Assembly (NCBI GenBank): GCA_964645005.1
Contig: CAZXYS010000008.1
Coordinates: 1-64,000 of the forward strand
DNA length: 64,000 bases
Source: CAZXYS01 sp964645005
GTDB lineage: Bacteria; Bacteroidota; Ignavibacteria; Kapaibacteriales; UBA2268
Reading direction: 5' to 3'
Shown here: positions 8,468 to 17,175 of the stretch, in pieces
Layout: every line of letters starts with the position of its first letter
Position numbering within the stretch: the first letter of the stretch is position 1
Made by a program: the position numbers and the translations under genes
Notes under the pieces: generated by a model
Told to the model about the DNA's origin: nothing
What the model saw: the letters and a program-made list of their open reading frames with translations, nothing else
The model's database searches: none

Positions 8468-10186
8468 TCAATTGCTTCCCGGCTTCGAACCCGGTCTCGG
8501 AAGCAGCGGCGGTTTATCCTGCGCTTTGCTCTTCTTCTGCATTTCGATCTTTTTAACAAAAATGCTCGGCGAGCACGCGCTTACCGGTACACCGCCTGAT
8601 TCCGCGCCGCAGGTACCATTGAATATGCCTATGTCATTGCCCGCTTCGGCAATCTGCGAGAACATCGCCAGCGGCGTCCCCACAAGATCAACACCGCGTA
8701 CCAGTTCATCGGGTCTGCCGTCAACATAAACGCGGTAAACTTCAGTAGGCATAACATTGAAGGAATTCGGTATAGTCCTGCCGGTCAGCGTAAATCCACC
8801 GGTGATATCCTCGAACAAATAGCCGTATTCCTTGCCCTGCTTCTTACATTCTTCAATTAAAATTTTCCTCAAATCTTCTTTCGACTTCGGATCATCAGTC
8901 TTCACGATAAGATTAGACTGCCTCGAAACCGGTTTATATCCATATTGTGCCCTGCCGTGTCCGTTCGAGTGTTTAAAATTCTCGATCGGACTCCGCGACA
9001 TTAAAAATTCTTTCAGAACACCATGATCTATAACAGGAACTTTCTGTCCCTTAACACCTTGATCGTCATAGAGGTAATACCCATTCAGATCATGACCGCC
9101 ATATTCTTTCATATCCGGATCAAAAATAACACTCATATGCTCCGGCAGTATCTGCCCGCCAACTTTTTTCTTGAAGGTCTGTCCTTCATCTTCGCTTTTC
9201 TGCCGGTGCCCTTCTATTCTGTGCCCGAAAATCTCATGGAAGAAAACGCCGCTGGCTCTTCCCGATAAAATCGCCGGTCCCTCGTAAGGCGCTACTACCG
9301 GCGCTTCGACGAGTTTCTTCAGCTTCTCGACCATTTCATCTACATCTTTGAGGATTTCCTCATCACTCGGCAGGTCTTCCGGTTTATACGCAAAATATGA
9401 CTTATAAAGCGGCAGTTCCATCCCGTCATCGGATTTGATTATTGCATTGATCATAATCCTTGCTCTGATCGTATTCTGAGCCAGTTTCGTATCTTCCGAC
9501 GAAACATAATACTTCCTCTCAGCGCCCAGCCTCACCGAAGCGCTCCCCGAAAAAATCCTGTTATCATCGAGGAAAGGCTCTGAATATTTCTTCACTTTTT
9601 CTTCCCATTTAGCCAGATCATAATCATAATCCGACTTCTTCAACGGCGGCTCTACATATTTAACGCCGGATTTCACTCTCGAAAAATCAGCCGAAGTATC
9701 CTCCGCTGCGACTTTGACTGCCGTATTGGCTTTCACTTTTGCATATTTGTCGACAGCCTGCCTGTACTGGTCATCGACTACTTTCCAGATCAACTGCCGA
9801 ATCGCTTTCTCGTCGTTCTCCAGCGGCAGCAAATTGAAAGATGGCAGATTCCCGAAATAATTCTCGAATCCCGAGCCGCCCCTCAATTCGCGGGTATTAT
9901 CCATATTATAATCGCCGATACGCACCATCGGCGTAAAGTAGCGTTTAGTGGATTTGTCGGAATCGACGACATTGCCAAAGGTAGCTGTTACCCTTGCGCT
10001 GTGTTTTTCTTCCACCCTGAATGACATAAAATACGGTGGATTCTCTTCATTCTTCAAAGCTGACATCTCTCTCTTAAGTTCATCTTCCAGCAGTTCCAGC
10101 AGAGCGTCTTCAGCAAAAAGCTGCTGTGAGACAATTGGAATAAAGATGAAAGTGAGGATTAAGCAAGAAAGGGTTCTTTTCAGCAT
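8468..10186 (-). CDS. exported TldD-like metalloprotease with HExxxH motif
   Basis: Catalytic partner of the preceding entry. It has a signal peptide (MLKRTLSCLILTFIFIPIVSQQLFAE), then the TldD/PmbA fold. The zinc motif HEIFGH is at about residues 317-322 in the sequence GRASGVFFHEIFGHRIEGH, and a cysteine in GTCGAESGG near residue 526 fits the third metal ligand known from TldD. The motif SNGHGRAQYG is also kept. I place the start at 10186 because GGGAG stands five bases upstream; an ATG at 10198 is the alternative. The C-terminal tail is rich in Lys and Pro. Likely co-transcribed with the downstream TldE-like gene, acting outside the cytoplasm on unknown peptides. Confidence 0.85.
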   Translation of the reverse strand: MLKRTLSCLILTFIFIPIVSQQLFAEDALLELLEDELKREMSALKNEENPPYFMSFRVEEKHSARVTATFGNVVDSDKSTKRYFTPMVRIGDYNMDNTRELRGGSGFENYFGNLPSFNLLPLENDEKAIRQLIWKVVDDQYRQAVDKYAKVKANTAVKVAAEDTSADFSRVKSGVKYVEPPLKKSDYDYDLAKWEEKVKKYSEPFLDDNRIFSGSASVRLGAERKYYVSSEDTKLAQNTIRARIMINAIIKSDDGMELPLYKSYFAYKPEDLPSDEEILKDVDEMVEKLKKLVEAPVVAPYEGPAILSGRASGVFFHEIFGHRIEGHRQKSEDEGQTFKKKVGGQILPEHMSVIFDPDMKEYGGHDLNGYYLYDDQGVKGQKVPVIDHGVLKEFLMSRSPIENFKHSNGHGRAQYGYKPVSRQSNLIVKTDDPKSKEDLRKILIEECKKQGKEYGYLFEDITGGFTLTGRTIPNSFNVMPTEVYRVYVDGRPDELVRGVDLVGTPLAMFSQIAEAGNDIGIFNGTCGAESGGVPVSACSPSIFVKKIEMQKKSKAQDKPPLLPRPGSKPGSN

Positions 10187-10198
10187 TTTTACTCCCAT

Positions 10199-10543
10199 TA
10201 ATGTTAAAAAAACTTAAACGGATTTTTAATATTTTTCAAAATCATAAAAAAAATTGATATTTAAAAGTAAAAAATTATGTGTTAAAATATATGCAGGAAT
10301 TTTTGCTCATTAGCGGCATGAGTAACAGCAAGCTGCTCAATTCAAATTTCCAATGAAAAACTACTTGTTAATGAACTTATGTTTTTCATTAGATTATTCT
10401 TTCATTAGTATAAACAATTTAACCCCAAGAAATTAACCACCCCTTCTTTTCTCTTCCATAGTAAGGATGGGAGTGAAGCCGAAGGCTTTACGGGACGGTT
10501 CTTCTAAAATGATGAATTGTAATTAGTTAGTAGTACTGAAGAG
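10199..10543. other. AT-rich upstream region of the TldD-like gene, no gene seen
   Basis: These 345 bases upstream of the minus-strand TldD-like gene are AT-rich at the gene-proximal end and must hold its promoter, but I find no convincing TTG/TANNTTTG pair. No open frame with protein character and no RNA gene is visible. The distal part (about 10440-10500) carries GGGAGTGAAGCCGAAGG-type sequence reminiscent of the dispersed repeats, and repeat copy B starts at 10544. Confidence 0.5.
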
Positions 10544-10789
10544 TTCTAATGCAAAATCCCATCTAACACTTTTGTAATTGTAATCTATCCATAGGATTAT
10601 CATAAACTAGGGGTTAAATAAGAATCCACCCCGCCCTAGCCACGCTAAAGCGTGGTTTCCGCTGAGCTGAAACTGCGCTCGGGCACCCCCCAAAGAGGGG
10701 AATTCCGTCAGATGTAACATCTGACGGGACTTTTTGAGGCAAGTTAGCTGTTTTTTGCCACTAATGCAATTTTTGTATTGGGAATCTGG
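10544..10789 (+). repeat. 246-base direct repeat, copy B
   Basis: Second copy of the 245-base repeat at 6126-6370, same orientation, with the same three internal palindromes. It ends 12 bases from the stop codon of the UDP-glucuronate decarboxylase gene. Both copies therefore sit directly downstream of a minus-strand gene and point against it. Whether it acts as a transcription end or is a mobile remnant cannot be told from the sequence. Confidence 0.9.
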
Positions 10790-10801
10790 CTTGAAAATAT
10801 A

Positions 10802-11740
10802 TTACTTCTCCAGCTTCCTCCTGAAATATTCCATTGTTTTTTTCAGACCTTCCTTGCGGGGGAATTTGGGTTCCCAGTCGAATAGGGTTTTGGCTTTTGT
10901 GATGTCAGGTTTGCGTACTTTTGGGTCGTCCGATGGCAGCTCTTTGAAAACGATTTCGCTCGATGAACCGGTGATCTCTATTATTTCTTTGGCGAGGTCG
11001 AGCATGGAAAGTTCATCAGGGTTGCCGATGTTCACTGGTTCGTCTTCCTCGGACATGAGAAGGCGGTAAATGCCCTCGATCAGGTCGTTTACGTAGCAGA
11101 TTGACCGCGTCTGCGAGCCGTCGCCAAAGACCGTCACCGGCTCATTTCCCAGAGCCTGACTCATGAAAGCGGGGATAGCTCTGCCGTCGTTGATTCGCAT
11201 ACGCTCGCCGTAGGTGTTGAAAATGCGGGCTATGCGAGTGTTTACGCCGTGGCAGCGGTGATAAGCCATAGTCATAGCCTCGGCGAAACGCTTTGCTTCG
11301 TCGTAAACGCCGCGCAGCCCGACTGGATTAACGAATCCCCAGTAAGTTTCCGGCTGCGGGTGGATTTGCGGATCGCCGTAAACCTCGCTGGTGCTTGCCA
11401 GCAGGAAGCGGGCATCCTTGGCTTTTGCCAGCCCCAGCGCTTTATGCGTGCCGAGAGAGCCAACCTTCAATGTCTGGATGGGGAATTGCATATAATCTAT
11501 CGGCGAGGCAGGCGAGGCGAAATGCAGGATGTAATGCACTTCACCCTCGACATATACATAATTGGTGACATCGTAATTTATAAATTCGAAATTGGGCTTG
11601 CCCCAGAGGTGGGCTATATTGTCCGGCGAGCCGGTAATTAAATTGTCCACGCAAATAACGTAATGGTCTTCATTTACGAATCTCTCGCACAAATGCGAGC
11701 CGAGGAACCCCGCGCCGCCTGTTATAAGTATTCTTGCCAT
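10802..11740 (-). CDS. UDP-glucuronate decarboxylase-like NAD-dependent sugar epimerase/dehydratase
   Basis: Extended short-chain dehydrogenase of 312 residues. The NAD-binding motif GGAGFLGSHL spans residues 8-17; the catalytic triad is TSE (117-119), Y146 and K150 (GVYDEAKRFAE). HFASPASPIDY and ARIFNTYGERMRINDGRAIP are hallmarks of the UXS branch, which forms UDP-xylose from UDP-glucuronate for surface polysaccharides. RSICYVNDLIEGI is the usual C-terminal substrate motif. It stands alone, with repeats on both sides. A TAGTTTTG box that could serve as a -7 element lies upstream, but without a matching TTG. Confidence 0.9.
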   Translation of the reverse strand: MARILITGGAGFLGSHLCERFVNEDHYVICVDNLITGSPDNIAHLWGKPNFEFINYDVTNYVYVEGEVHYILHFASPASPIDYMQFPIQTLKVGSLGTHKALGLAKAKDARFLLASTSEVYGDPQIHPQPETYWGFVNPVGLRGVYDEAKRFAEAMTMAYHRCHGVNTRIARIFNTYGERMRINDGRAIPAFMSQALGNEPVTVFGDGSQTRSICYVNDLIEGIYRLLMSEEDEPVNIGNPDELSMLDLAKEIIEITGSSSEIVFKELPSDDPKVRKPDITKAKTLFDWEPKFPRKEGLKKTMEYFRRKLEK

Positions 11741-11815
11741 TATTATTCCTGTTTCCGTAATAATTTACCTAACAAAACTAAGAAATTTCCGTAAAATCAG
11801 CTTCTAATTTTTTAT

Positions 11816-12027
11816 GTCATTGCGAGGAGTGTCGTTGAGCGCAGCGAAATCCTGCTTTAGCAGGGTGACGAAGCAATCCCTGACCTGTCTGAGATTGCTT
11901 CGCGAGGGTATTCCAGAAGCGTTATTCTAAAGGTTTTCGTACTTACGGGACAGACACAGACAGGTGAATTTTTCAATATTTGTAACAACTACCGGTGCGG
12001 GGCACGGGACGCCGTTAGCCGTTAGCC
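11816..12027. repeat. palindromic repeat region (CATTGCGAG family and GTTAGCC tandem)
   Basis: This covers most of the 470-base gap between the decarboxylase gene and the next plus-strand gene. GTCATTGCGAG at 11816 is followed by a GCAGCGAAATCC motif, the palindrome CCTGCT-TT-AGCAGG, and GATTGCTTCGCGAGG near 11893, the degraded reverse arm. At 12011-12027 there is a short tandem GCCGTTAGCCGTTAGCC, a unit that recurs at 43068-43127. No gene is supportable here; the AT-rich stretch 12060-12210 should contain the promoter of the next gene. Confidence 0.7.
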
Positions 12028-12210
12028 AAAATAACACACCTGCTTAAAGATTTATTCGTGCAATGAAAAATTCTTCTTGAATAGGGGATGTTACACCAAC
12101 ACGATTACAAAAATGTTTTAATAAAAATTATAGTTTATTATTTACTGGATTAATTGTTATATTTCATTTGGCAAAACTAAAATTGTTACCATAAATATAA
12201 TGGTGCGCTC

Positions 12211-12486
12211 ATGAAAACAAAAATATTAAGTTTTTTAGCCTTTTGCTTCTTTATACTTCTCGGAAAACTTAACTCAGCATTAGCCGGCGGTGGCGGCGAA
12301 CCCGCCGAAGAGCTTGAAAAAACAGTTGACACGCAAGGATTGGAAGGCTTAACCCTATTTGTTGCCAATCTTTATAATGACGACAGGCTGTTTTTTGCGC
12401 TGCTCGTAGTGGGAACAATGGTAGCGCTTGGAATTATTGTTTCTTTCGGTACGGATCTCATTTTCAGAGCTAAGAAGAAAAAGTAA
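12211..12486 (+). CDS. small exported single-span membrane protein next to TauE/SafE transporter
   Basis: Encodes 91 residues: an N-terminal signal (MKTKILSFLAFCFFILL ... NSALA), a short Gly-rich and Glu-rich stretch, and one membrane span at about residues 62-82 (FFALLVVGTMVALGIIVSF) ending in a basic tail RAKKKK, which puts the C terminus inside the cell. I do not recognise a family. It lies 24 bases upstream of the TauE/SafE transporter gene, so an accessory subunit role is plausible but inferred from position only. Confidence 0.75.
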   Translation: MKTKILSFLAFCFFILLGKLNSALAGGGGEPAEELEKTVDTQGLEGLTLFVANLYNDDRLFFALLVVGTMVALGIIVSFGTDLIFRAKKKK

Positions 12487-12510
12487 TTATCATAAAAATC
12501 TGAGGAAAGT

Positions 12511-13635
12511 ATGGAATTTCTCGACATTTTTAACATTTATCTGCCTATTGCCGAAATCGAATTCAACGCATTGCTGCTCATTGTCATTGGCTTTTGTGTC
12601 GGCGTGCTTGGCGGATTCTTCGGTGTTGGCGGCGGTTGGATAGTTACACCTGCACTAAATATTTTCGGTTTCCCGATGCCGTATGCTATCGGTACGGACT
12701 TGACCTACATCTGCGGCTCTTCGATGATCGCAACAAAAAAGCACAGCGGCATGGGAAATGTGGACTGGAAGCTTGGAATAATCTCAATTATCGGTGCGAT
12801 TATTGGACTTGAGGTAGGCGCACAATTGATCATGTATCTCGAAGCAACATTCGGAGAGGCGGGCGTGAACTCAGTCGTCAGGATCAGCTTTATTATCCTG
12901 CTGTTCGGACTGGGCGCCTTTATGTTCTATGATTATTTTGTTTTACAAAAGAAGAGTGAAGAAGGCTCCGATAAAGAGCCCCAGCCCGGTGATAAAGGTA
13001 AACCCGGCGCCCTTAAAGGAACGAGCGGCAAACCGCGCCAAACCCTGCCTCAGAAACTCCAGAATCTGAACATCCCCCCGATGATAACATTCAAAACCTC
13101 CGGCATTAGAGTTTCATTTTGGATCGTATTCCTGTTATTTTTCGTTGCCGGTTTATTATCTGGATTTCTCGGCGTCGGCGGCGGCTTCATCAAGATGCCC
13201 GCAATGGTATATCTGTTGGGAATACCCACTGTTATAGCCATTGGTACCGACCTGCTCAACGTCCTTTTCAGCGCCGTTTACGGATGCTTTACGTACTCGC
13301 TGAAAGGCAGAGTGGAATTTTACGCTGCATTGTTCATGTTCGCCGGTGCGGCGGTTGGTTCGCAGTTTGGCGCTGCGGCAACGCGCTATATCCGCGGTTA
13401 TGGTATCAGGCTGCTATTCGCGATAATGGTACTGCTTGCCGGTAGTTCAGTTGTAATCAAGGAACTCGAAAGACCATTGGATGCGCCGTTCCTGAACGAC
13501 ATTTCAGGAGTCCTCGTGGTCGGTTCAGCCATTATATTAACATCGATAATTGTTATCAAATTAACTTCCGGTTTCATCAAAATGAAAAAGAATGAACTGG
13601 ACTTCGATCCCAATTCAAATAAATCGGATCACTGA
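12511..13635 (+). CDS. TauE/SafE family membrane transporter (sulfite/organosulfonate exporter-like)
   Basis: Inner-membrane protein of 374 residues with the two-fold internal repeat of TauE/SafE: GGFFGVGGGWIVTPALNIFGFP in the first half and SGFLGVGGGFIKMPAMVYLLGIP in the second, each followed by a IGTDL motif. A hydrophilic, charged loop of about 45 residues (around 145-190, rich in Gly, Lys and Pro) separates the halves. Members export sulfite, sulfoacetate and similar anions, but substrate cannot be read from sequence. A strong terminator hairpin follows the gene. Confidence 0.88.
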   Translation: MEFLDIFNIYLPIAEIEFNALLLIVIGFCVGVLGGFFGVGGGWIVTPALNIFGFPMPYAIGTDLTYICGSSMIATKKHSGMGNVDWKLGIISIIGAIIGLEVGAQLIMYLEATFGEAGVNSVVRISFIILLFGLGAFMFYDYFVLQKKSEEGSDKEPQPGDKGKPGALKGTSGKPRQTLPQKLQNLNIPPMITFKTSGIRVSFWIVFLLFFVAGLLSGFLGVGGGFIKMPAMVYLLGIPTVIAIGTDLLNVLFSAVYGCFTYSLKGRVEFYAALFMFAGAAVGSQFGAAATRYIRGYGIRLLFAIMVLLAGSSVVIKELERPLDAPFLNDISGVLVVGSAIILTSIIVIKLTSGFIKMKKNELDFDPNSNKSDH

Positions 13636-13661
13636 TCTTATGTAAAAATAAAATAAATATA

Positions 13662-13689
13662 AACCACCTTCATTGTGAGGGTGGTTTTT
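13662..13689 (+). terminator. rho-independent terminator after the TauE/SafE gene
   Basis: Stem AACCACCTTCA (13662-13672) pairs with TGAGGGTGGTT (13676-13686) around a TTG loop, with a single G-T pair, and runs into a T tract. It lies 27 bases after the stop codon. Confidence 0.85.
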
Positions 13690-13930
13690 AAATTTTATCA
13701 TGAATCCCGGTGTTTTATTATCATTAAAAAACCCTTATAAATATATTAATTATATATGGATAGAGGCTAACGGCTGAAGTTACAAAATATATGTTTGATA
13801 AATTCACGAATAAAACATCAATTTAATGAGATAATATATTTTCTCAATTTTTTTTAGAAAATATCAGTTAGTATATTGTAAAGTGTAATTTTTTATAAAT
13901 AAATGAATAATTTTATGATTTTATTCAGAT

Positions 13931-16564
13931 ATGTTAAAAATTCTCAGGAAAATATTATCAAATAGAAAAAACAAAGTCGGCTTCAAAGAAAAGTTCGACT
14001 ATTTCCAGAAACTTTTGGCTGTGAATGACCAGGTTCACTCTATCATGAGTGAATTAAGCGAGATGGTCAATACCGGCAAACCCTTCCAGCGAAGCAAAAG
14101 CCAGAAGAAACTGGAAACCCTTCTTAATAATACCAAAGAAATTGCACATGATCTGAATAAAATGACCAACGGCAAATACCACAAGCTGATAGAAAGAGTC
14201 AACAAAATTGAAGAAAATTGCAGCAAACTCTTAACCCCGCATATTTACACATCAAATGTGAAAAATTCATCTGTAGTAAATCTTAATAATGCGTATGAAC
14301 AAAAATTTGAGTTCCCTTATTATTTACCAATATCGGAAATAAACACACATAACTATCAAATGGCAGGCGGGAAGATGAGCCGCCTCGGTGAAATCAGGAA
14401 TAATCTCGGTATGGCAGTGCCTCGAGGATTTTGCCTTACATCCAGACTTTTCGACGATTTTATAAATCGTGAAGGACATAGAGAAAAAATTGACGAAATC
14501 CTCGCAGAAGCGGATTTCGAGGATTTGAGCCAGATAAACAACGCCAGCTGGGAGATCCAGACATTGCTTATCTCATCGCCAATCCCGGGTTACATTGAAG
14601 ACACTATTTATGAGGCATACGAAAAGACTTTCGGAGAAGAAGAAAATGTAAGACTTGCCGTGCGTTCCAGCGCCGTCGGCGAGGACAGTCCAAAATATTC
14701 ATTCGCCGGACTTTACAATACGGAACTTAATGTTGGCAAAGAAGATCTGATAAATGCCTGTTGGGAAGTGCTTATATCGAAATATTCCCCGCAATCGCTT
14801 GTTTACAGGTTTGTGTCCGGTTTACGTGATGAAGACCTTCCCATGAGCGTTGGATGCATTGAAATGAAGAATTCTGTTACAAGCGGTATTATCTTCACAA
14901 AGGATCCTGCTTTGAAAAAACAGGGCATGCTTATCAATGCTGTCAGGGGTTTGGGCACAACCGCTGTCAGCGGGCAAATCGAGCCGCAGCAGTTTGTTGT
15001 TGAAAGGAATGGGGAAGGCAGTATTTATGAATTCAAGCCCGGAAATCTTGAATATATGGAAGTACTTCGTCAATCGGGCGGTGTACGAAAGATTGATATT
15101 CCGGAAGAAGAAAGAAATAATCAATCTCTGAGTCAACGTCAGATATCAATCCTCGCAGAAAAAGCCATGCAGTTGGAAAGGCATTTCGGCACCCCCCAGG
15201 ATATTGAATGGACATTCGATCACGAAGGAAAGTTATTTATTTTACAGGCTCGCCCCCTCAAGATGAAAGAAAAAAGAAATGGCGATGAGACTGGCAAAAC
15301 TATCCCGGACGATCTCGATACAAAATATCAGGTATTGATTGATAAAAGCGATACTGCCAGTGGTGGTATAACTTACGGAAAGGTTTTCAAGGTAGAGAAG
15401 CTCGCCGACCTCAAGAAATTCCAGGATGAAAGCATTATAGTTGCAAAGAAAAATATGCCCGAATTCGCAGGACTTATGCATAAAGTGGCTGGACTGGTGA
15501 CTGATGTCGGAAATACAACCGGTCACATGTCCATTATTGCCAAAGAGCTTAACATTCCCGTCCTGACGAATACCTATAAAGCCACCGAAGTTCTCAAGCA
15601 CGGCGGCGTCATCACAGTAAATGCCGATACCGGAAAAGTTTACGCCGGAAAAGTTGATGAACTTCTCAATACGAAAGCTGGCAGGGAGGTAGAACATTAT
15701 TTCGAGGAAAGCCCTAAATACAAACTCTGGCAGCGTATCGGAAAGTATATTTTCAAATTGAATATGACTGATCCAAACTCGTCGAAATTTACATCGGAAA
15801 ACTGTCAGACAGTCCACGATGTTTCCCGCTTTGCCCATGAGCAGGCAATGCGTGAAATGTTTACAATCTACGAAAGCGCCGACAGAGACAAAGGCGACAC
15901 CCACCGCCTTAAATTCGATGTCCCGTTAAATGTTTACGTCATCGATCTCGGTGATGGCTTGAAAAAAGATGCCGGTAAAAAACCAATTATAACACCTGAT
16001 GACATTTCATCAAAAACATTTCTAGCGCTGATAAAAGGAATGCAAACTCCCGGTCTGGAATGGTCAGGTCCTCTTAACATGGACACCAAAGGCTTTGCTC
16101 ATATTATGATGCGTAATGTTGTAGATACTCATAAAGGTGACCGTGAGATGGGATCCCGCAGCTATGCGCTCATTTCAGATAATTACCTGAATTTCTTCTC
16201 AAGGCTGGGATACCATTTCTCGCGGCTGGACGCATTCGCAGGCGAGGAAATCCATAATAATTACATTGCCTTCAATTTCCGCGGCGGGGCTGCTGAGTTC
16301 GAACGCCGCTGCCGACGTGCAAAAGTCGTGAAACGCATTCTCGAGCATTTCAATTTCTCAGTAGTAAGAGAAGACGACAACATTAATTCAAGCATAAGAA
16401 AAATCGAAGCCGGGAAAGTATATGAATTACTTTCCACTATCGGAAGGATGATGGGCGCAATCCGAAATACCGACGTTACTATGACTTCCGACGAGTGTAT
16501 AGAGCTTTTCGTCGAGGGATTTCTCGAGGGCGACCCCGCGCCTGCGAAAAGGTATTGCCAGTGA
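13931..16564 (+). CDS. PEP/pyruvate-phosphate-dikinase-like phosphotransfer protein without the PEP barrel
   Basis: Encodes 877 residues. After a predicted helical N-terminal region (1-140), residues about 145-455 form the ATP-grasp domain of the PPDK/PEP-synthase family (GGKMSRLGEIRNN, AVRSSAVGEDSPKYSFAGLYNT, QDIEWTFDHEGKLFILQARPL). Residues about 465-585 are the swivelling phosphohistidine domain with His532 in GNTTGHMSIIAKELNIPVL. The usual TIM barrel that binds PEP/pyruvate is absent: instead there is a C-terminal domain of about 290 residues (DTKGFAHIMMRNVVDTHKGDREMGSRSYALIS) that I do not recognise. So it can probably phosphorylate its own histidine from ATP, but the acceptor is unknown. 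It stands alone with an AT-rich upstream region. Confidence 0.82.
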   Translation: MLKILRKILSNRKNKVGFKEKFDYFQKLLAVNDQVHSIMSELSEMVNTGKPFQRSKSQKKLETLLNNTKEIAHDLNKMTNGKYHKLIERVNKIEENCSKLLTPHIYTSNVKNSSVVNLNNAYEQKFEFPYYLPISEINTHNYQMAGGKMSRLGEIRNNLGMAVPRGFCLTSRLFDDFINREGHREKIDEILAEADFEDLSQINNASWEIQTLLISSPIPGYIEDTIYEAYEKTFGEEENVRLAVRSSAVGEDSPKYSFAGLYNTELNVGKEDLINACWEVLISKYSPQSLVYRFVSGLRDEDLPMSVGCIEMKNSVTSGIIFTKDPALKKQGMLINAVRGLGTTAVSGQIEPQQFVVERNGEGSIYEFKPGNLEYMEVLRQSGGVRKIDIPEEERNNQSLSQRQISILAEKAMQLERHFGTPQDIEWTFDHEGKLFILQARPLKMKEKRNGDETGKTIPDDLDTKYQVLIDKSDTASGGITYGKVFKVEKLADLKKFQDESIIVAKKNMPEFAGLMHKVAGLVTDVGNTTGHMSIIAKELNIPVLTNTYKATEVLKHGGVITVNADTGKVYAGKVDELLNTKAGREVEHYFEESPKYKLWQRIGKYIFKLNMTDPNSSKFTSENCQTVHDVSRFAHEQAMREMFTIYESADRDKGDTHRLKFDVPLNVYVIDLGDGLKKDAGKKPIITPDDISSKTFLALIKGMQTPGLEWSGPLNMDTKGFAHIMMRNVVDTHKGDREMGSRSYALISDNYLNFFSRLGYHFSRLDAFAGEEIHNNYIAFNFRGGAAEFERRCRRAKVVKRILEHFNFSVVREDDNINSSIRKIEAGKVYELLSTIGRMMGAIRNTDVTMTSDECIELFVEGFLEGDPAPAKRYCQ

Positions 16565-16567
16565 TTT

Positions 16568-16592
16568 GTCATTGCGAGCGCAGCGAAGCAAT
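16568..16592 (+). repeat. half element of the CATTGCGAG palindrome family
   Basis: GTCATTGCGAGCGCAGCGAAGCAAT-type sequence directly after the stop codon of the dikinase-like gene. Only the left arm is present; compare the complete element at 5981-6092. Confidence 0.6.
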
Positions 16593-16695
16593 ATCACACC
16601 AGACCCCCATTTTACAATAAAACACACATCACAAACGACTCTAATAACAAAATGTTCATGTAAACATCATGTTGTTCTTTAATATAGCGGAAGTT

Positions 16696-16723
16696 TTGCA
16701 GACATTAATCAATTATAATTTTG
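16696..16723 (+). promoter_or_regulatory. candidate Bacteroidota-type promoter for nuoAB
   Basis: TTG at 16696-16698 and TAATTTTG at 16716-16723, separated by 17 bases, match the primary sigma pattern of Bacteroidota (TTG, spacer, TANNTTTG). The -7 box is 83 bases upstream of the nuoA ATG. Confidence 0.5.
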
Positions 16724-16806
16724 TTTTTTCCCGCAAAACCAATAAATTGAAACTTCAATTAACGATAGTTTCGTGAAAAAGTAAGATTGACAATTAGTTA
16801 CGGGTA

Positions 16807-17175
16807 ATGACAATGAACATGCTACTGCAATATCTTCCATTAATAATAATGCTCCTGCTGGGTTTTGTTGTAGCTCTCGGTTTTCTGATTTTTTCAGAAT
16901 GGCTCGGCGCAAGAAGAGCAGCCTGGGGAAAAGACACTACTTACGAAAGCGGTATGGTGCCTTACAAGACGGCTCGTGAGCGATTCACGGTAAAATTCTA
17001 CATGGTAGCCGTCAGCTTCATAATTTTCGACATTGAAGTTATCTTTATGTTTCCATGGGCTGTAAGAATGGCAGAGCTTGGCGGACCGGCATTAGCAGCC
17101 ATGATATTATTTATAGTAATTCTTCTCATAGGTTTAATATGGGAGATCAAGAAAGGAGGATTAGATTGGGACTGA
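16807..17175 (+). CDS. nuoA: NADH-quinone oxidoreductase subunit A
   Basis: Membrane subunit of respiratory complex I, 122 residues with three predicted spans. The signature KFYMVAVSFIIFDIEVIFMFPWA lies at about residues 63-85, and YESGMVPYKTARERF is the conserved loop. It overlaps nuoB by 10 bases. The remaining nuo genes are not nearby, so nuoAB forms a separate pair here. Confidence 0.95.
   Translation: MTMNMLLQYLPLIIMLLLGFVVALGFLIFSEWLGARRAAWGKDTTYESGMVPYKTARERFTVKFYMVAVSFIIFDIEVIFMFPWAVRMAELGGPALAAMILFIVILLIGLIWEIKKGGLDWD

Noticed and set aside
15242..15904. Minus-strand frame of 220 codons inside the dikinase-like gene
   Set aside because: Fully antisense to a gene with intact ATP-grasp and phosphohistidine motifs; a shadow frame.
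17055..17165. Upstream-extended start of nuoB
   Set aside because: It would lie inside nuoA in another frame; the TTG at 17166 with AAAGGAGGA gives the normal NuoB length.
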